A DNA stretch of 64,000 nt from Colletotrichum lupini (Eukaryota; Ascomycota; Sordariomycetes; Glomerellales; Glomerellaceae): assembly GCF_023278565.1 (NCBI RefSeq), contig NC_064672.1:744001-808000 (forward strand). The letters run 5' to 3'. The notes below the pieces were generated by a model. That model was not told the origin of the DNA. It made no database searches and saw only the letters and a program-made list of their open reading frames with translations. Position numbers and translations under genes: made by a program. Positions 32,312-44,236 of the stretch are shown piece after piece. Each line of letters opens with the position of its first letter. The first letter of the stretch is position 1.

Positions 32312-35300
32312 TTACCCCCCCCTCTATACTAAAGGGCGCTATCCGTAGTACCGAAAAATAAACCTCCTAATTACCCCTTATTCTAGCAAATCTATAGCTA
32401 TAATTACTACTATCGCATTATCGTCGTCCCTCGGTAGTAGCGAATTACTAGCCGCGGCGGCTTTTATTTATATATCTAAGTTCCGTAGCGGACCTTTAGT
32501 AGTTAGGTACTAATAATAGAACGCTTATAATACTACTAACGCATACTTAAAGCTCTTTACGTTATACTACGTCGGATCCGTATCGTATCCCTTTTAGTCT
32601 ACTTAGTATTATAGCTTTTCCTTATATAAACGTAACTTAACTATTTTAAAGACCTCGTACTCCGGCTCGCCGTTATTATTAATAATTAGTAGTAGTAGCT
32701 CTTAGTTCTACCTAGGTAGTAGGTCGTTAGTAGCCTTCCTTAGCTTATTTAGGTAAAAGACCGGGTATACCTAGCTACTTATTAATAATTCTACGACCTA
32801 TATACCCCCCTATCTAGTACTAATAATAGGCTATAGGCCGGCCTATAGCTACTATAATTTATTTACGTTAGTAGACTTCTAGTACGAGGTATTAACAAAG
32901 ACCTAGTCTCTTATTTTTAGGTCGTCCGGGCGCTAGCGGCAGTTAATATACCTTTTATATTATATTTAAATAACCTTTATATTACCCTTAGCGATCTCCT
33001 AGGCCTCGTATATTCCCTAAGCTATATGCTATGCGTCGGTACGGTTTAGCTTCTTTTTTATAAAGCTAAATTAGTAAGTTCGCTTAGACTAATTAAAAAA
33101 AAGCCGTAGCTAGCGACCGAATTCTATTTTATATAATAATAGCCCCGTAGTCTCGCTAGGCTAAGTAATATAAGTAAAGTTAACCGCGGGTAGTATATCG
33201 CTCTAATTATCTTAATATTAGTTAACTAATAATCTTAACTATTATAAAATATACTAGTTTAGTACCTCTATCTAGCCGTCCGTTTATAAGTAATCCGCCG
33301 TTAATAGCTATAGCTTAACCCCGTAGATCTTATAAAGCTCCCCCTAGAAATTGGAGATAAACTAGGGGCCTCGGTCCGATATAATAGTTTTTAGTAGGCC
33401 GAAGATAGGTAGTACCTACTTATAAAACATCTAGCTCATATCTTTTACTATAGTAGTCTTATAATAAAAAATAAATATCGCCCTTTTACCTAGGCAGTTT
33501 ACTACTACTTATATATTATTAAATCCTTTTTAATCGGTAAGGATAGTTATAAAGTTAGTAAAGATATACTACTACGGGTAGTTAGGTATTAATAGCGGTC
33601 TTAGCTCTCCTAGAGGTTTATTACGCAGCTTCTATAATTAGTAATAAGTATAATAGTTCCGAATATATTAATAAGTATCTACCGTTAGGCCCGGCTAGTA
33701 GTACCGCTATTTAATTATTTTTACGATCTTATTACGCCCTAAGTGGGCGAGGAGTTTTTATTTATAGACCTTGCGAATAACTATAGTACGGAGGTTCTCC
33801 TCTTTAGGTACTATAAGTTTCCTATTTATTATTAATAATCCGTTATTTTAAATAGACTAGCGCTCGCGTCCTTTAGTTATTAGCGCTCGTATTAGTATAA
33901 GAGACGTTATAATAAAGTCCCTATTAAGCTTTAAAATCTTCTTTATTAATAAGTACCCCTATAGCTCGTCTTTTAATAAAAGTAAGCTAACTATAAGCTA
34001 TAGTTAGCTAACGGCGGCGCTTAATAGCGCCCGTAGCTCCGCTATAATATTAAAAAATAGTAGTCCTAGTAATATAAGGACTTATATCCTATTAGCCTCT
34101 TTTAATACTTATTAAGTATAGATATTTTCCGTCTTTTATAAGAGGGCGTTAACTAGCACGTTCTCTTTCCCTAGGTAATAATAAATTTAAAAATTAAAGT
34201 CCGCTAGCGTGCTAGCTTAGCGGGCTTATTATAAGTTAAGTAGGCGCTTAGTTATAAAGAATAGTAATAGCTAATAGTCTATAATAACGTTAAACCTATA
34301 TTTATAGCTTATAAACTCCGCGCGCTATTTTTTTAGGCATAGTACTATTATTAGTATTTCTTTATTATAAATAGCGTAGTTAAGCTCTGTGCTACTTATC
34401 GTTTTTAAATAAAAAGCTACTAAGTATTATAACCCGTTATCTTTTTATTATTATAATAGCGCCCCGGCGTATACTAAGTTAGAGGCGTCTATTTCTAGCT
34501 ACGTTAATAGCTCTAGCTTAAAATAATAAAAAATGGGCGCTAACGTTAGTACTAGCTTTATAGCTTTAAAGGCCGTTTCGTAGCCGGTACTAAAGTTAAA
34601 GGGAACTCCCTTACTTATTAGCCTCGTAAGGGGCCTAGCTAAGCGGCCGTAATTCTTTATAAACCTTTTATAAAAGTTATAGAACCCGAGGAAAGACTAA
34701 ATACCCTTAAGTAATATAGGTAGTTTCTAGTCTCTAACTATAAAGACTTTCTCCTCGTTTAGCTATATACTTTTTATTAAAACCACGAAACCTAAGTACT
34801 TCGTAATAGTAATACTAAATTCGTATTTTTTAATATCTACTTATAAGCCTACTTTTTATAAGTAGTTTAGTACTTTAGTAACGTGCTCTTAGTATTAAAG
34901 GGGGTCGTTAGAGAAGATTAGGATATCGTCTATATATACTATATAGAAGTCGTCTAAGTACTCTATTAATATCTCGTTTATATATTACTAATACGTAATA
35001 GGCCTATTATAAAGCCTAAAGGGTATTACTTTATACTTATACGCCCCGTAGCGGGTTTTAAATATTGTTAAGTCCTTAGAAGCTAGGTCGAGTTAAATAC
35101 AGTAAAAAGCCTACTTAATATCTAGCTTAGTAAATACCTTTACCCTACTTAGCTACGCGAGGGTCTCGTTAATAAGTAATAGTAAGTAACGGTCTTTTTT
35201 TATAACCTTATTAAGCTTACGGAAGTTAACGTAAAAGCGTAGGCTATTATTATACTTCTTTATAAATAGTATTAGTAATACGAAAAGAGCATTGCCTAGC

Positions 35301-38190
35301 TCGATAAATCCCTTCTATAAGTGCTCTAGTAAATAGGCCCTTATAGCCTCTAACTTGGGCACTAACTATTTATATAGAGGGTAGTAGGTTAGCTTTTCCC
35401 TATTACTATTTAAGAGCTCGATTTTATAATTATATAGCCTATAAGGCACTAATATATCGCTAATAGCCTTACTAAAGATATCGGTCTAGGGCCGTAGATA
35501 CTTTAGTAAGTTCGTTATTATAAAGTTGCGAGTGACCTAGTTATTATTATATAAGGGGTCTGTCTCCTTTTTCTTATCCTCTATAATATAATTAAGCTTA
35601 TAAAATAATATAGAGCCTATTTTAACGTCGTTCTACCTTAGGTTTCTTTTAAAAGCGGGAGCGCTAATAAAAGTAATATCTATTTATATTATTACTAAGT
35701 ATAGTTTCTACTACCTAGCCCTCTTTACGAGGGTAATACTAGTACTATTAAGGGCGCGTTCTATCTTCTTCGCATTCTTAACCTCGTCTAACCGCTATAT
35801 TTAATAAGCTATTATCTTTAGTAAGCGTAGTAATATTTTAATTAGTATACCCTTCGCTCGCTATTACTAGAGCTTTCGGTTATAATAAGTTATATCTATC
35901 TCGAATAGGTCCTATTAACGGTCGGCGTCGATTTAGTATTATACGTTAATAACTTCCGGGGCACATAGGTCCTCGATATCCCTAATAATAGTAAAGGGCG
36001 TCTCTTATAGTAATAGGTCCTTAGGCTATATTAAACGTTAGTAGCGAATATTAGGGTTTACCCCGTAGTATTCGAACTACTTCTACCCTAGGATTAGGTC
36101 GTAGCGGCCCGTATTAAGCTAAAAGAGGGGTGCTTTTAAAAAGACCTGTTAATTAATATATAGGTTAGCGGTCTATACTACGTTAGTATTATTTAATCGC
36201 TCTTTATTAAATTTAGTAATAAGGATTAAGTATTATAATTTGCGGGATAGGGCTGCGCAGAACCGTTATAATAGAGGGGTTACGTAATTATTTATAAATC
36301 CGTACTTATTAGCTCCCGTATTAAGTAAGGCTCTTAGGCAAATTCTATATTTATTAAATACTAGTATAAGCTCTATTTTAAGGGGCTAGCCCCCTATGAG
36401 ATCCTATAGGTTTACTAAATTAATTACTAATCTTCTATTTTTTTTATACGTATCCCTTAGCTAGGAGTTTATTTTTACTAGGGGTTCTAGTTTTCTAAAC
36501 CCGACTCTATTTTAGTAGGGCCCTTAGTAGCGTTAATAGCGGCTATAGTAGTCTTTAGCTTCTTAGGGCAGTCTTTAGAGATATATTTAGTATTATTATA
36601 AACGAAGTAAGCGCTACTATCCTTAAGCTTCTAATATAGAGCTTTAGGGATCGTCTTATAAATAGAAGTACGACCTCGGTCCTATTTAATACCTCTAGTA
36701 CCTCTATTATTTCTATTATTTCTATTACTTCTACCCGAGGTCTAATAAGTTTAGCTAGAAGCCTTAACCGGGCGGTCTTTTATAAAAGGGGGCTATATCG
36801 CGTTAACTAGCTAGGTAACGTACTTAGTATACTTTTAGAAAGTAGCCGTGTTATCTAAGTACTTTAATATAGCCTAGTTACGAAGATATATAAATAGCTT
36901 ATTATAAAAACGGCGCTTTTACTAAGACTTTAAAAGCTTATTAATATATGCGAGCTTAGTAAACATAGAGCGCTTTTAGTAAACGTTTTTAAGTATAATT
37001 ATAAGTGCGTCTAGCTTACGACTAGCGTTATCTATAATAATCGGGCTAGTATAAGCCGACTTAAGCTCGTAGAGTAGCTACTTAGCTATAATAATCTCGT
37101 TAAAAGTTAATATTAGATATATAAACTCTGTAGTACTATTTTTAATCTTATTAATAATATACTCTAAATAATACCTATCCGTATTATAATTAGTATTTTT
37201 TAAGCGCTTCGTAATACGCTAGAGCTAGTAGTCGAACTTAAGGCTAGTATTATTACTTATAAAAATAGGTACGTTAAGCATTTTCTAAGAGCCGTAGGTA
37301 ATAGGATAGGACGAGGCTAGAGTAGTCTCGCGGCTATCCTATATCTCTAAGTATATTAATTAATACTCTAGCGCACTAAGGGTAGCGGTATCCTAAATAG
37401 AGCTAGCCTAGGAGCTATTTTCTAATTACTCTAGTCTTTTAGCTATAGCCGTATTATTAATATAAGCTTAAGTAAGGGCTTCTTTTATAATATAAAGCTC
37501 TATAGTAGTAGTACGCATAAGGTTAAAGTTCTTATAGGTTATCGTATATAAGCGCTCCGTACTATTACTTAGTTAGTTAATAGTAAAAACCAGAACCTAT
37601 TCTAATTAGTACTAAGTAATACGCATCTTTAGCTACTATTTAATCTACTTAAGCAAGGTCTTTCCGTTATTTTTAAAATATAGCTCCTAAATAAGGTCGA
37701 GGTTAACATACTACTTAGTATTCTTTTTAAAAAGGATATCGTTATAGATATAAATAGGTAAAGTAAGCTAGTTAGCTACGTTACTAAGGTACGCTAAGTA
37801 ATCGGCTTAGGTAGTAAAGGGTAAAAAGCGCTCTATTAGCTAGTTAGATAGCGCGACCTTAGGGTTAATAACTAAGAGCTTAGTACTTTCGTTAGGGCCT
37901 ACGACGCTCTATTAGGACTTATAAAAGCGGCGACTCTACTAAAAGCCGTTAGTATAAAAAGAGACCTAGCCTCCTTAGCTATATCTTTTAATTATTATAT
38001 TTAGTAAAGGGGGTATATATTTAAGGGGTATTAATTACGCTACTTATACGTAATTAATTTAGTTAGCTATCGCTTAGCTCTCTTATACGCTTTCTTAGTA
38101 AAGGTAGCTAGTTAGTATAATAAATAGTTAATTAATTAAAATATTATCGTTCTGTCTCTAGAGAATAGTTAATTAAGTAACGTTAAGTAG
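32312..38190 (-). pseudogene. gag-pol remnant of Ty3/gypsy chromovirus
   Basis: The internal region is read right to left. Near 36558-36612 a CCHC knuckle survives as YFVYNNTKYISKDCPKK, with Cys and His replaced by Tyr (TGC and CAC to TAC/TAT changes). At 34898-34939 VYIDDILIFSNDPL is the intact reverse-transcriptase catalytic box. At about 34480-34500 *LEIDASNLVYAG is the RNase H start, with Trp changed to stop. At 32651-32671 GEPEYEV followed by FKIVKLR marks a chromodomain. Stops occur throughout all frames; no frame long enough to list survives between 30.7 and 38.7 kb. Confidence 0.85.
32315..32325 (-). other. Polypurine tract of the LTR element
   Basis: Minus-strand AGAGGGGGGGG, three bases from the inner edge of the left LTR. 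This is the position expected for the plus-strand primer of reverse transcription, and it fixes the element's orientation. Confidence 0.7.
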
Positions 38191-38414
38191 TATTATAAAA
38201 GGGAACTTAAGGTAGGTCGGAACGCTACTATATTAACCTAATTAACTAAAGACTTAATATAAAGAGGGAAAAAATAAAATAATAGGTAGAAGCTAGCGAG
38301 CTGGCCCTTTGGGCCCAGCGGTCTAGCTCGTTACGTAACCACTAGGAGCTTAGCCTCGCAGCCTGAGGCTAAGCCACGGGGCCCACAGGGGCCCTGATGC
38401 CCACTGCCGTAACA
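38191..38414 (-). repeat. 5' LTR of Ty3/gypsy element
   Basis: 224 bp, ending GCCGTAACA on the plus strand. Its right-hand 70-80 bp keep CA and TG dinucleotides that are mutated in the other LTR, so this end best preserves the original sequence. Confidence 0.9.
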
Positions 38415-38673
38415 ATATTCGAGTTCTAAAAACTAAAATTAACTAATTAAGGCTATTAAAAAAAAAGAGTATATTAATAGACCTAAATACTAGGTTTATA
38501 AATATTTAGGATATATAAAGAGCTTAAGAGGACTTTAGTAACCGTTTAGTTAGTCCTAGTCGACTCGCAGGGGTCGAATTACCTAAGGAGAATAATAACT
38601 ATATTATTATAGTAGTAGAAGATAGTTAATTAATTAAGTATAGTTAGTGGCGATGTTTTGATACTATGTTTTG

Positions 38674-38720
38674 ATAGGGTGGCCAAAAGGGGGGGGTGGC
38701 TAAAAGGGGGTGGGTCGACT
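38674..38720 (-). repeat. Right terminal inverted repeat of Fot1-like element
   Basis: Inverted partner of 30502-30548, followed by the TA duplication at 38721-38722. The eight-base homopolymer in the middle has the same length in both copies. Confidence 0.9.
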
Positions 38721-41228
38721 TACCCCTGATCATTGTCCTGCTTGGAACCCGGTAATAAACGGAGATCTCTGGCGGGGTTTCTGGAGGAGGAGGAGAAAAA
38801 GACCAGGGGTCAGGCGGCGTGGTGGCCGTGGAAAACTCATGTGCTTGACAAACAGAAGCCGGACGGATAGCGAGGTGGACAGACCCCAGGCGCGTTGGTG
38901 ATAGATGGCCAGTGACGAGCGCTTCGTGTCATGTCGTTGGAGTCGTCGCCATCTCGGTATCTCCCTCTTGGGCCGGCGATTGGCCCCGGTGAGTGAGGGG
39001 TATAGCTACTATAGCCCAGATTTGGGGCCAATGTTGCATTGCCAATGATTCGAGAGGTTGTTGAAGGGGACGCAAAGTATACGGGGCATACGGACAGAGG
39101 CCAGCGTTTAGCACACAGGCATTGTTGTTTGGTGGAAAAGCAGACGGGTCGAACAGAGTAACAACCACTGCAGGATCGCATCACACTTTCTTGATGCTCG
39201 CCTGTTTGCCTCTGGATATCTTGAGAAACTATGATAGAGTAGGTAGGTTTTCCGAGAGGTAAGGTGGATGGATGGGTGGTATGGTGATGTGTAGAAGACA
39301 CGAATGACAAGAATGCAATCGAAAGCCCCCCCCCCCCGGGCCCGTAATCTTCTCCTGCCAAACATGCCATGTTAATACTCCAATACTTGATGCTCCTTCT
39401 CTTTATAAGGTAGACTCCATGCTTTCCCTCGTTACCTAAGGTAAGGTACGATGCCTCGGAACCTTCCAGGTAACGTTTGTCGCCACGTGAAGTTGTGATA
39501 AGGTAGGTACAGGAAGCATCGTCGTTCTTGCTCTCTCGGTGTGAGATGAGATACCTAAGGTACTTAAAGAGCGACGTTGACCATTGGTCGGGAGTGCGAG
39601 GCGCTGCTTCCCAGTTGGAGCTTGAGATTCCGTCGTCTTGTCGCACTCGCTGGCTCCTTCCGAGTCTAGATCCCTTCCTACCTTACCTTACAAGTTACCA
39701 TTGACTATTGCCCCGAACCTCACCTTGCTTACACCGGACTTACCTCAATTACTAACAAGGTACTCGAATACTTCTCCGCACGCATAATCTTCCCACCTAC
39801 CCGAGGTACCTGCTTGACCTTACTCGTGGCTGGGCAACACGGCGACATGGCGACACCAGACAGGCACCGTATTCCTCCCGACGCAACGAACATCCTTCTC
39901 TCCTTTCGGCCGCAGAGAAGCACGTCGCCCACGTCTGCATCCACCATAATTCAAGAGTCTGACCGCTTGTCCGCATCGTCTGCCCTCTTTCAGGAACATG
40001 CGAACTCCGAGGGGGCCAGGGCCGCATCTCGGACACTTGGAACCGCCCCATCTCGAAGCCTACCTTAACAAACTTCCCTGTCCGCCAATGTCCCCAAGCT
40101 CCGGACGACAAAAGTCGCGCGGCACAGCCAAAGAGCTGCGTGAGAAGCGAGCCCACGCCGCACACACAATCCCATTGTCAACAGCACTTTGACGAATAAT
40201 CACGCTACGACTACATACGTATCCGTACCTACGCGCTCTATCGTCTTTCCCCGCCGGCCCATGTCTCATCATGTGACTGATCGACCACTTCGCCTACAGT
40301 GTACATGTTGCCGATCGACAGGATGGTCTCTGTCTTATAACTGCTCCTCCTGTCTCACCACCAGCGATAGATACGACCGCCGTCTGCGCACACTGGCGAC
40401 AAGACTGGTTCGACGTGTGAGCGAGAGGCGGAGATATAGCCGGCCAATGGCAACAGTCAGCCAATGAATCCAACGGTTCTAGGTCCCTTCATTCTCCGGC
40501 AGGCATTACTTGCGACTGCTGCACCTCAACTCCACCAGTCTCACTATCAGATTCCTGCCCACACCCATATAGGCTCTTAATCCGCCCGTGTTCCCTGGAC
40601 CCGGTAGATGGGCTGTTCAACCAGACCGGTATCGCGCCTTTCGCAATAATCTGGGCCCGCGGTCTGTTTCCGCCTTCTCGTTCTTGTGAGCAACAAATTA
40701 CAACGCTGCTGCATCAACAGACGTCTCTGCGGAAAATGCAATCTTGGAAACGTCTAGAAGGCCACACAGCGTCTGACTCTGCGCAACTGCCAAGGTGGCA
40801 CCGCAGCCGTTCCAGCCTACACGGTAGTGTACACTACATACCGAGAGTGCCTTACCGCACCGCGTACGGATGCTGCGCGCAGATGCTCCATGAGGTCCCC
40901 CACCAAGCACAAGCCTCCAACGTGCATTCCTGCAAAGCCCACCCTCCTCCATCTGGGACGGCATGTGATTGGAGGGGCTGTCCCACGGCGGCTCCCGAGC
41001 ATCCAACTTCACCCGGGCCCTAGCTGCGTCGAATGTTTGACCTCTAGTAACCAAGATAATGCGAGCTACTGTCTGATACATCCGTACAAAATATCTTTGG
41101 CTTCAACATCATCACTTACAACCGAGGTTCCGTGATTGCTACAAAAACATCGCCCCCTAACTTGTCTCTGTACAAGGAACCAAAATCTCACAACTCATTC
41201 CACTGTCGATTAGTCGCTTAACGCTATC
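38721..41228. other. Intergenic region right of the transposon
   Basis: A 2.5-kb region with normal GC content resuming directly at the TA duplication. A minus-strand open frame (38837-39646, 269 codons) exists but has no domain and an implausible composition, including a stretch coded by a C13 homopolymer (39327-39339). No gene is supported. The last few hundred bases are upstream DNA of the RraA-like gene. Confidence 0.45.
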
Positions 41229-41999
41229 ATGACCAGCACGCACGACGAACGAATTGCAGCTCTTCAAACTTTCACCGCTTGTGACATTTCAGATGCACTC
41301 GTGAAGCTCAAAGTACCCGGGGCTGGCTTCCTGCCTGATCTGCAACTGCTGGGCCAACCGAACCCCGCAGATGCTCCCATCACCATAGCACCAGCATCCA
41401 CGATACTCTTCGCTCGGAAGGGCGAAACGTTGGATTCGCCCGCGGCGAACATTCCCAAAAACACGCACTGGGCTGATATCACCCAGCCTGGTACCATCGT
41501 GATCATCAGACAGCCCGACGGGCAGAAGAATGCCGTCTGCGGAGGAATCATGGCTGTGAGGATGAAGGTTCGGCAAGCGAAGGCGATCGTAGTAGTAGGT
41601 CGCGCCAGGGATCTGGACGAACTAACCAGTACGGGTCTACCGGTGAGTCGAATAAACCACCCGGGTCCTTTGGAATCTTCTCCAAGTCCCCTAATCATCT
41701 CACCGGTCGCTGAACCTTCTTAGGTCTGGTCAAGGGGACTCTCCACGGTTGGCGCAGGGGCAGAGAGCACCCCTTGGGCAGTCGAAGTACCTATCAATGT
41801 CGATGGCACGGTTGTCAACCCTGGCGATCTCGTTTTCGCTGATCCGGTGAATGGGGTTGTCGTCATCCCCAGGGATCAAGTCGACAAGGTCCTAGAGCTC
41901 CTCCCCAAGCTCACAGCTGCCGACGACAAGGTCAAGGCGGACGTGCTGAATGGTACATCCGTTTTTGATGCCTTTAAGGCGCACCGGAGCAATCTCTAA
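41229..41999 (+). CDS. RraA-like / HMG aldolase-fold protein
   Basis: Protein of 229 residues in the RraA/4-hydroxy-4-methyl-2-oxoglutarate aldolase family (formerly labelled dimethylmenaquinone methyltransferase-like). Exon 1 is 41229-41642, the intron 41643-41723 (GTGAGT...TAG), and exon 2 41724-41999. Conserved landmarks are TACDISDALVKL near the N-terminus, HWADITQPGTIVII, and GGIMAVRMKVRQAKAIVVVG. These are followed by RARDLDEL, whose Arg-Asp pair holds the metal and substrate in aldolase members. Near the C-terminus are PINVDGTVVNPGDLVFADPV and GVVVIPRD. Enzymatic members cleave HMG/oxaloacetate-type oxo-acids with a divalent metal; in fungi most are uncharacterised. The gene sits alone, about 2.5 kb from the transposon. 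Confidence 0.88.
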
Positions 42000-44236
42000 A
42001 TACAGTTGGAAGGTTATGACCATGCCTTGCCGGGAACTTTCGGGCTCGACTGGACGATGAGATTCTGCGGGTTGCAAATCATCTGCTGCGTCGGCAGAGG
42101 TGCCTCGCTCACATGAAGACACCCAGTCCTACATCGTGACTTTACGGCAAACGCTTGGGTCCTCTCACTGTGGGGTGGTACTCATTCGTGGGACAATGTC
42201 GTTATCCAAGGACGTGGATTAGGGGGAATGGAGGCGTCCATTGGGGTGGGAGCTACCTATGCAATGCATAACCCATCTTCTCGTCACAAATCCCTTGCGA
42301 CTCCAACGCACTGATACTGACGACCGCAAGGGTCCTTCAAGCGAGCCACCACCACCATCACTGTCAGAACTAATCCGTAACTTCTTCCTATAGGACTCGA
42401 CCCTTGGCGCTCCTTTACGAATCATGAACCGTCACCGCACTCTGATCTACCCACCAGCGGCCCGCGGGAAAGGAAAAGGGCTGGCTGTCGGGCAATTTGT
42501 GCAAATGTGTTGACCCCCGTCATCTCCGAGTCTTCCAAGAAACTCGTCTGCCATTTTGAGGCCCGACGACTTTGTCTGACATCCGTGCCCTCGGCTCATG
42601 CTGACCGCCCCCGGCCTCTATCGTTTCCCCCTCCTCTTCTCTCTTGCCTCACTCACCTTTGACTTTGCCCTGCGCACGGAAGACGGAGTGCGTATAGAAC
42701 ATTCACGGATAATTCGGTATCTCTTCTGATGAAAGGTTCAAGCCCGGTTAGGCTTCTGTCGGAATTCAAGTTGAACAGGTCATCTTTTCCCCCTTCCACA
42801 GAACGGGATTGGAATCTTTATCGACGGAGGGGAGGCCCAGGTCTTATCATACTACGACTCGCAAATGATACAAGTTGCAGATGCTTGCCCCTAAGAGGGC
42901 TGCTAAAATGTTGAAACCTCACAAGACCCTGGGAAAAGGGCATCGCCTAGGGTAGTCTGTCTATCTGATGAGAGGGGGGTGTCAACCACCTACCTTACCT
43001 TACCTCACGTTCTACTTGCCGGATGCCCAGAGCACATAGAACCCAATTCTGAAAACAGATACACAGATGTGTACCGAAAATCACCATGTTGGAGTTGAGA
43101 GCGTGCTTGGGGGGACCGCGTAGTTGAGCAGCTGTACCGCGTCGAGTAACTCCCCTGGGAAAGCCTGATCCCGTTCAAGGTCGATCTTTTTCGCGCCTGT
43201 AAAGCCGAGAGAAACAAGAACCACCACATGAGGTAGAAGTAAAGAGGCTCCAGCCTGCCCTCCACAAACAGCGCAAACTTGCCCCACGAATCCCGCATCA
43301 CATCGTTTCTTCAGGATTCGAAATCGCTATAGTAAAACAAAGCACGCAGGGCCATATCGCCGCGTACCGCACGAGTCAAACCACGTACCGGCACCGTATG
43401 ATTTCCCTCACAGTCCAGATCTCGTCAAGGCCCGGAGGGAAAGCCACCGCTTAAAAGGCAAAAGACCACATTCAGAAACATTCGATTCGACTCGGTCCCT
43501 TTGAATTCCCTTCTTTTCCCCATTCCCTCATTAATGAAGAAAAAAAAAAAAAAGACAAACGGACAGGCTACAGCACAAGAAAATAACGGCTTTTTCTATG
43601 TATGATGATCATCAATTCATAAACGTTGCCCTTCATGAGAAGCATTAGGCAGCATGATGTGTCTCCCCCCTCTCACTCTCCCACCTCTCTCCCCTCGTCT
43701 CTCTCATTCTCACTCTGTTTGTGCGTATGTGCATGTATACCCAGGACACCTTCTCTCACCCTCTCTCTCTCCCTCTCCTCTCTCTGCTCTCCCCCTCGTG
43801 ATCCCATCCCCATGCAAGGAAGGAAACCCACACATGAAAAGGAGGGGAAAAAAACAAAAAACACAACTCCTCCTCTCCCAGAGATCCAAACCCCGAAAAG
43901 GAAAAAATGATAGTAAAAAAAAATCCCACAAGGAAATGAGACAGCGCCCCCAGAGCTTCCGCGAACCTCTCCTCGTCTCCTTCTTCCGCCTTCTTCTCAT
44001 CGTCTTCTTCCTGCTTCGGCCCTCGCCTGCGTTGATAATCTCCAACGTGTGATGTGTGTACGCGGGATACTGACACTGAGAAAAGACCCAAACGAGCTCG
44101 ACCATGTCGAAAGATCGTGCCGCTGGAACCTTTCCCCATGCTGTTGCTTCGACCCCTTCCCGTCGCTTGATGTACAATAGTCTCCATCTTTCCACAAGCT
44201 CATGGGTACTCATGATGCTCACGATGCGCACGCCCC
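42000..44236. other. Intergenic region, RraA-like / GBD-FH3 gene
   Basis: About 2.2 kb between convergent stops. There is an A-rich run near 43540-43553, a CT-rich stretch at 43660-43800 and polyA-type stretches around 43850-43920. No protein or RNA gene is recognised; long 3' UTR of the GBD/FH3 gene is possible. Confidence 0.45.

Larger units (their letters stand above)
32088..38414 (-). mobile_element. Ty3/gypsy chromovirus LTR retrotransposon, RIP-mutated
   Basis: A 6,327-bp element bounded by two 224-bp LTRs (32088-32311 and 38191-38414) with short inverted termini (TGTTACG...CGTAACA in unmutated form), and flanked by a 4-bp repeat ATAT (32084-32087, 38415-38418). A polypurine tract (32315-32325, minus) abuts the left LTR, so that LTR is the 3' one and the element runs on the minus strand. 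Remnants in minus-strand order are a gag zinc knuckle (about 36.6 kb), the RT YIDD box (34.9 kb), an RNase H EIDAS motif (34.5 kb) and a chromodomain-like GEPEYEV (32.65 kb). That is Ty3/gypsy order with a chromoviral integrase tail. Confidence 0.9.
30549..38673 (+). pseudogene. Fot1/pogo-type DDE transposase remnant (two pieces)
   Basis: The coding remnant lies at about 30549-32087 and resumes at 38415. From 31582 the plus frame reads YTSYIF*LLNIAIFKP, which aligns with the HTSHxxQPLxxAxF segment of pogo/Fot1 DDE transposases if His-to-Tyr and Gln-to-stop changes come from C-to-T mutation. Further on, KSKYKKELSKEDIVNNSTII and then NK*KVTRLYPPN (about 31760-31795) align with the family hallmark GWxATGxxP. 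Across the LTR insertion the frame resumes with the basic, helical C-terminus (IRVLKTKIN...LLKKKS). Dozens of stops mean no functional protein. I could not place all three DDE residues. Confidence 0.78.
30502..38720 (+). mobile_element. Fot1/pogo-like (Tc1/mariner) DNA transposon, RIP-mutated and split by an LTR element
   Basis: The ends are 47-bp inverted repeats (30502-30548 and 38674-38720) beginning AGTCGACCCACCCCC, flanked on both sides by TA (30500-30501 and 38721-38722), the target duplication of Tc1/mariner elements. Removing the nested LTR element (32088-38414) and its 4-bp duplication leaves about 1,888 bp, close to the 1.9 kb of Fot1-type elements. A plus-strand transposase frame with many stops can be followed and continues in frame on the far side of the LTR insertion. 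CpA and TpG are almost absent inside, the RIP signature. The copy is dead for autonomous transposition. Confidence 0.88.

Noticed and set aside
30502..38720. Whole AT-rich island read as a single large DNA transposon or a centromere-like block
   Set aside because: The internal 224-bp direct repeats, polypurine tract and RT motifs show a separate LTR element; without it the remainder has Fot1 size.
38837..39646. 269-codon minus-strand frame next to the transposon
   Set aside because: No domain, odd composition, and it crosses a C13 homopolymer; no splice or start context supports it.
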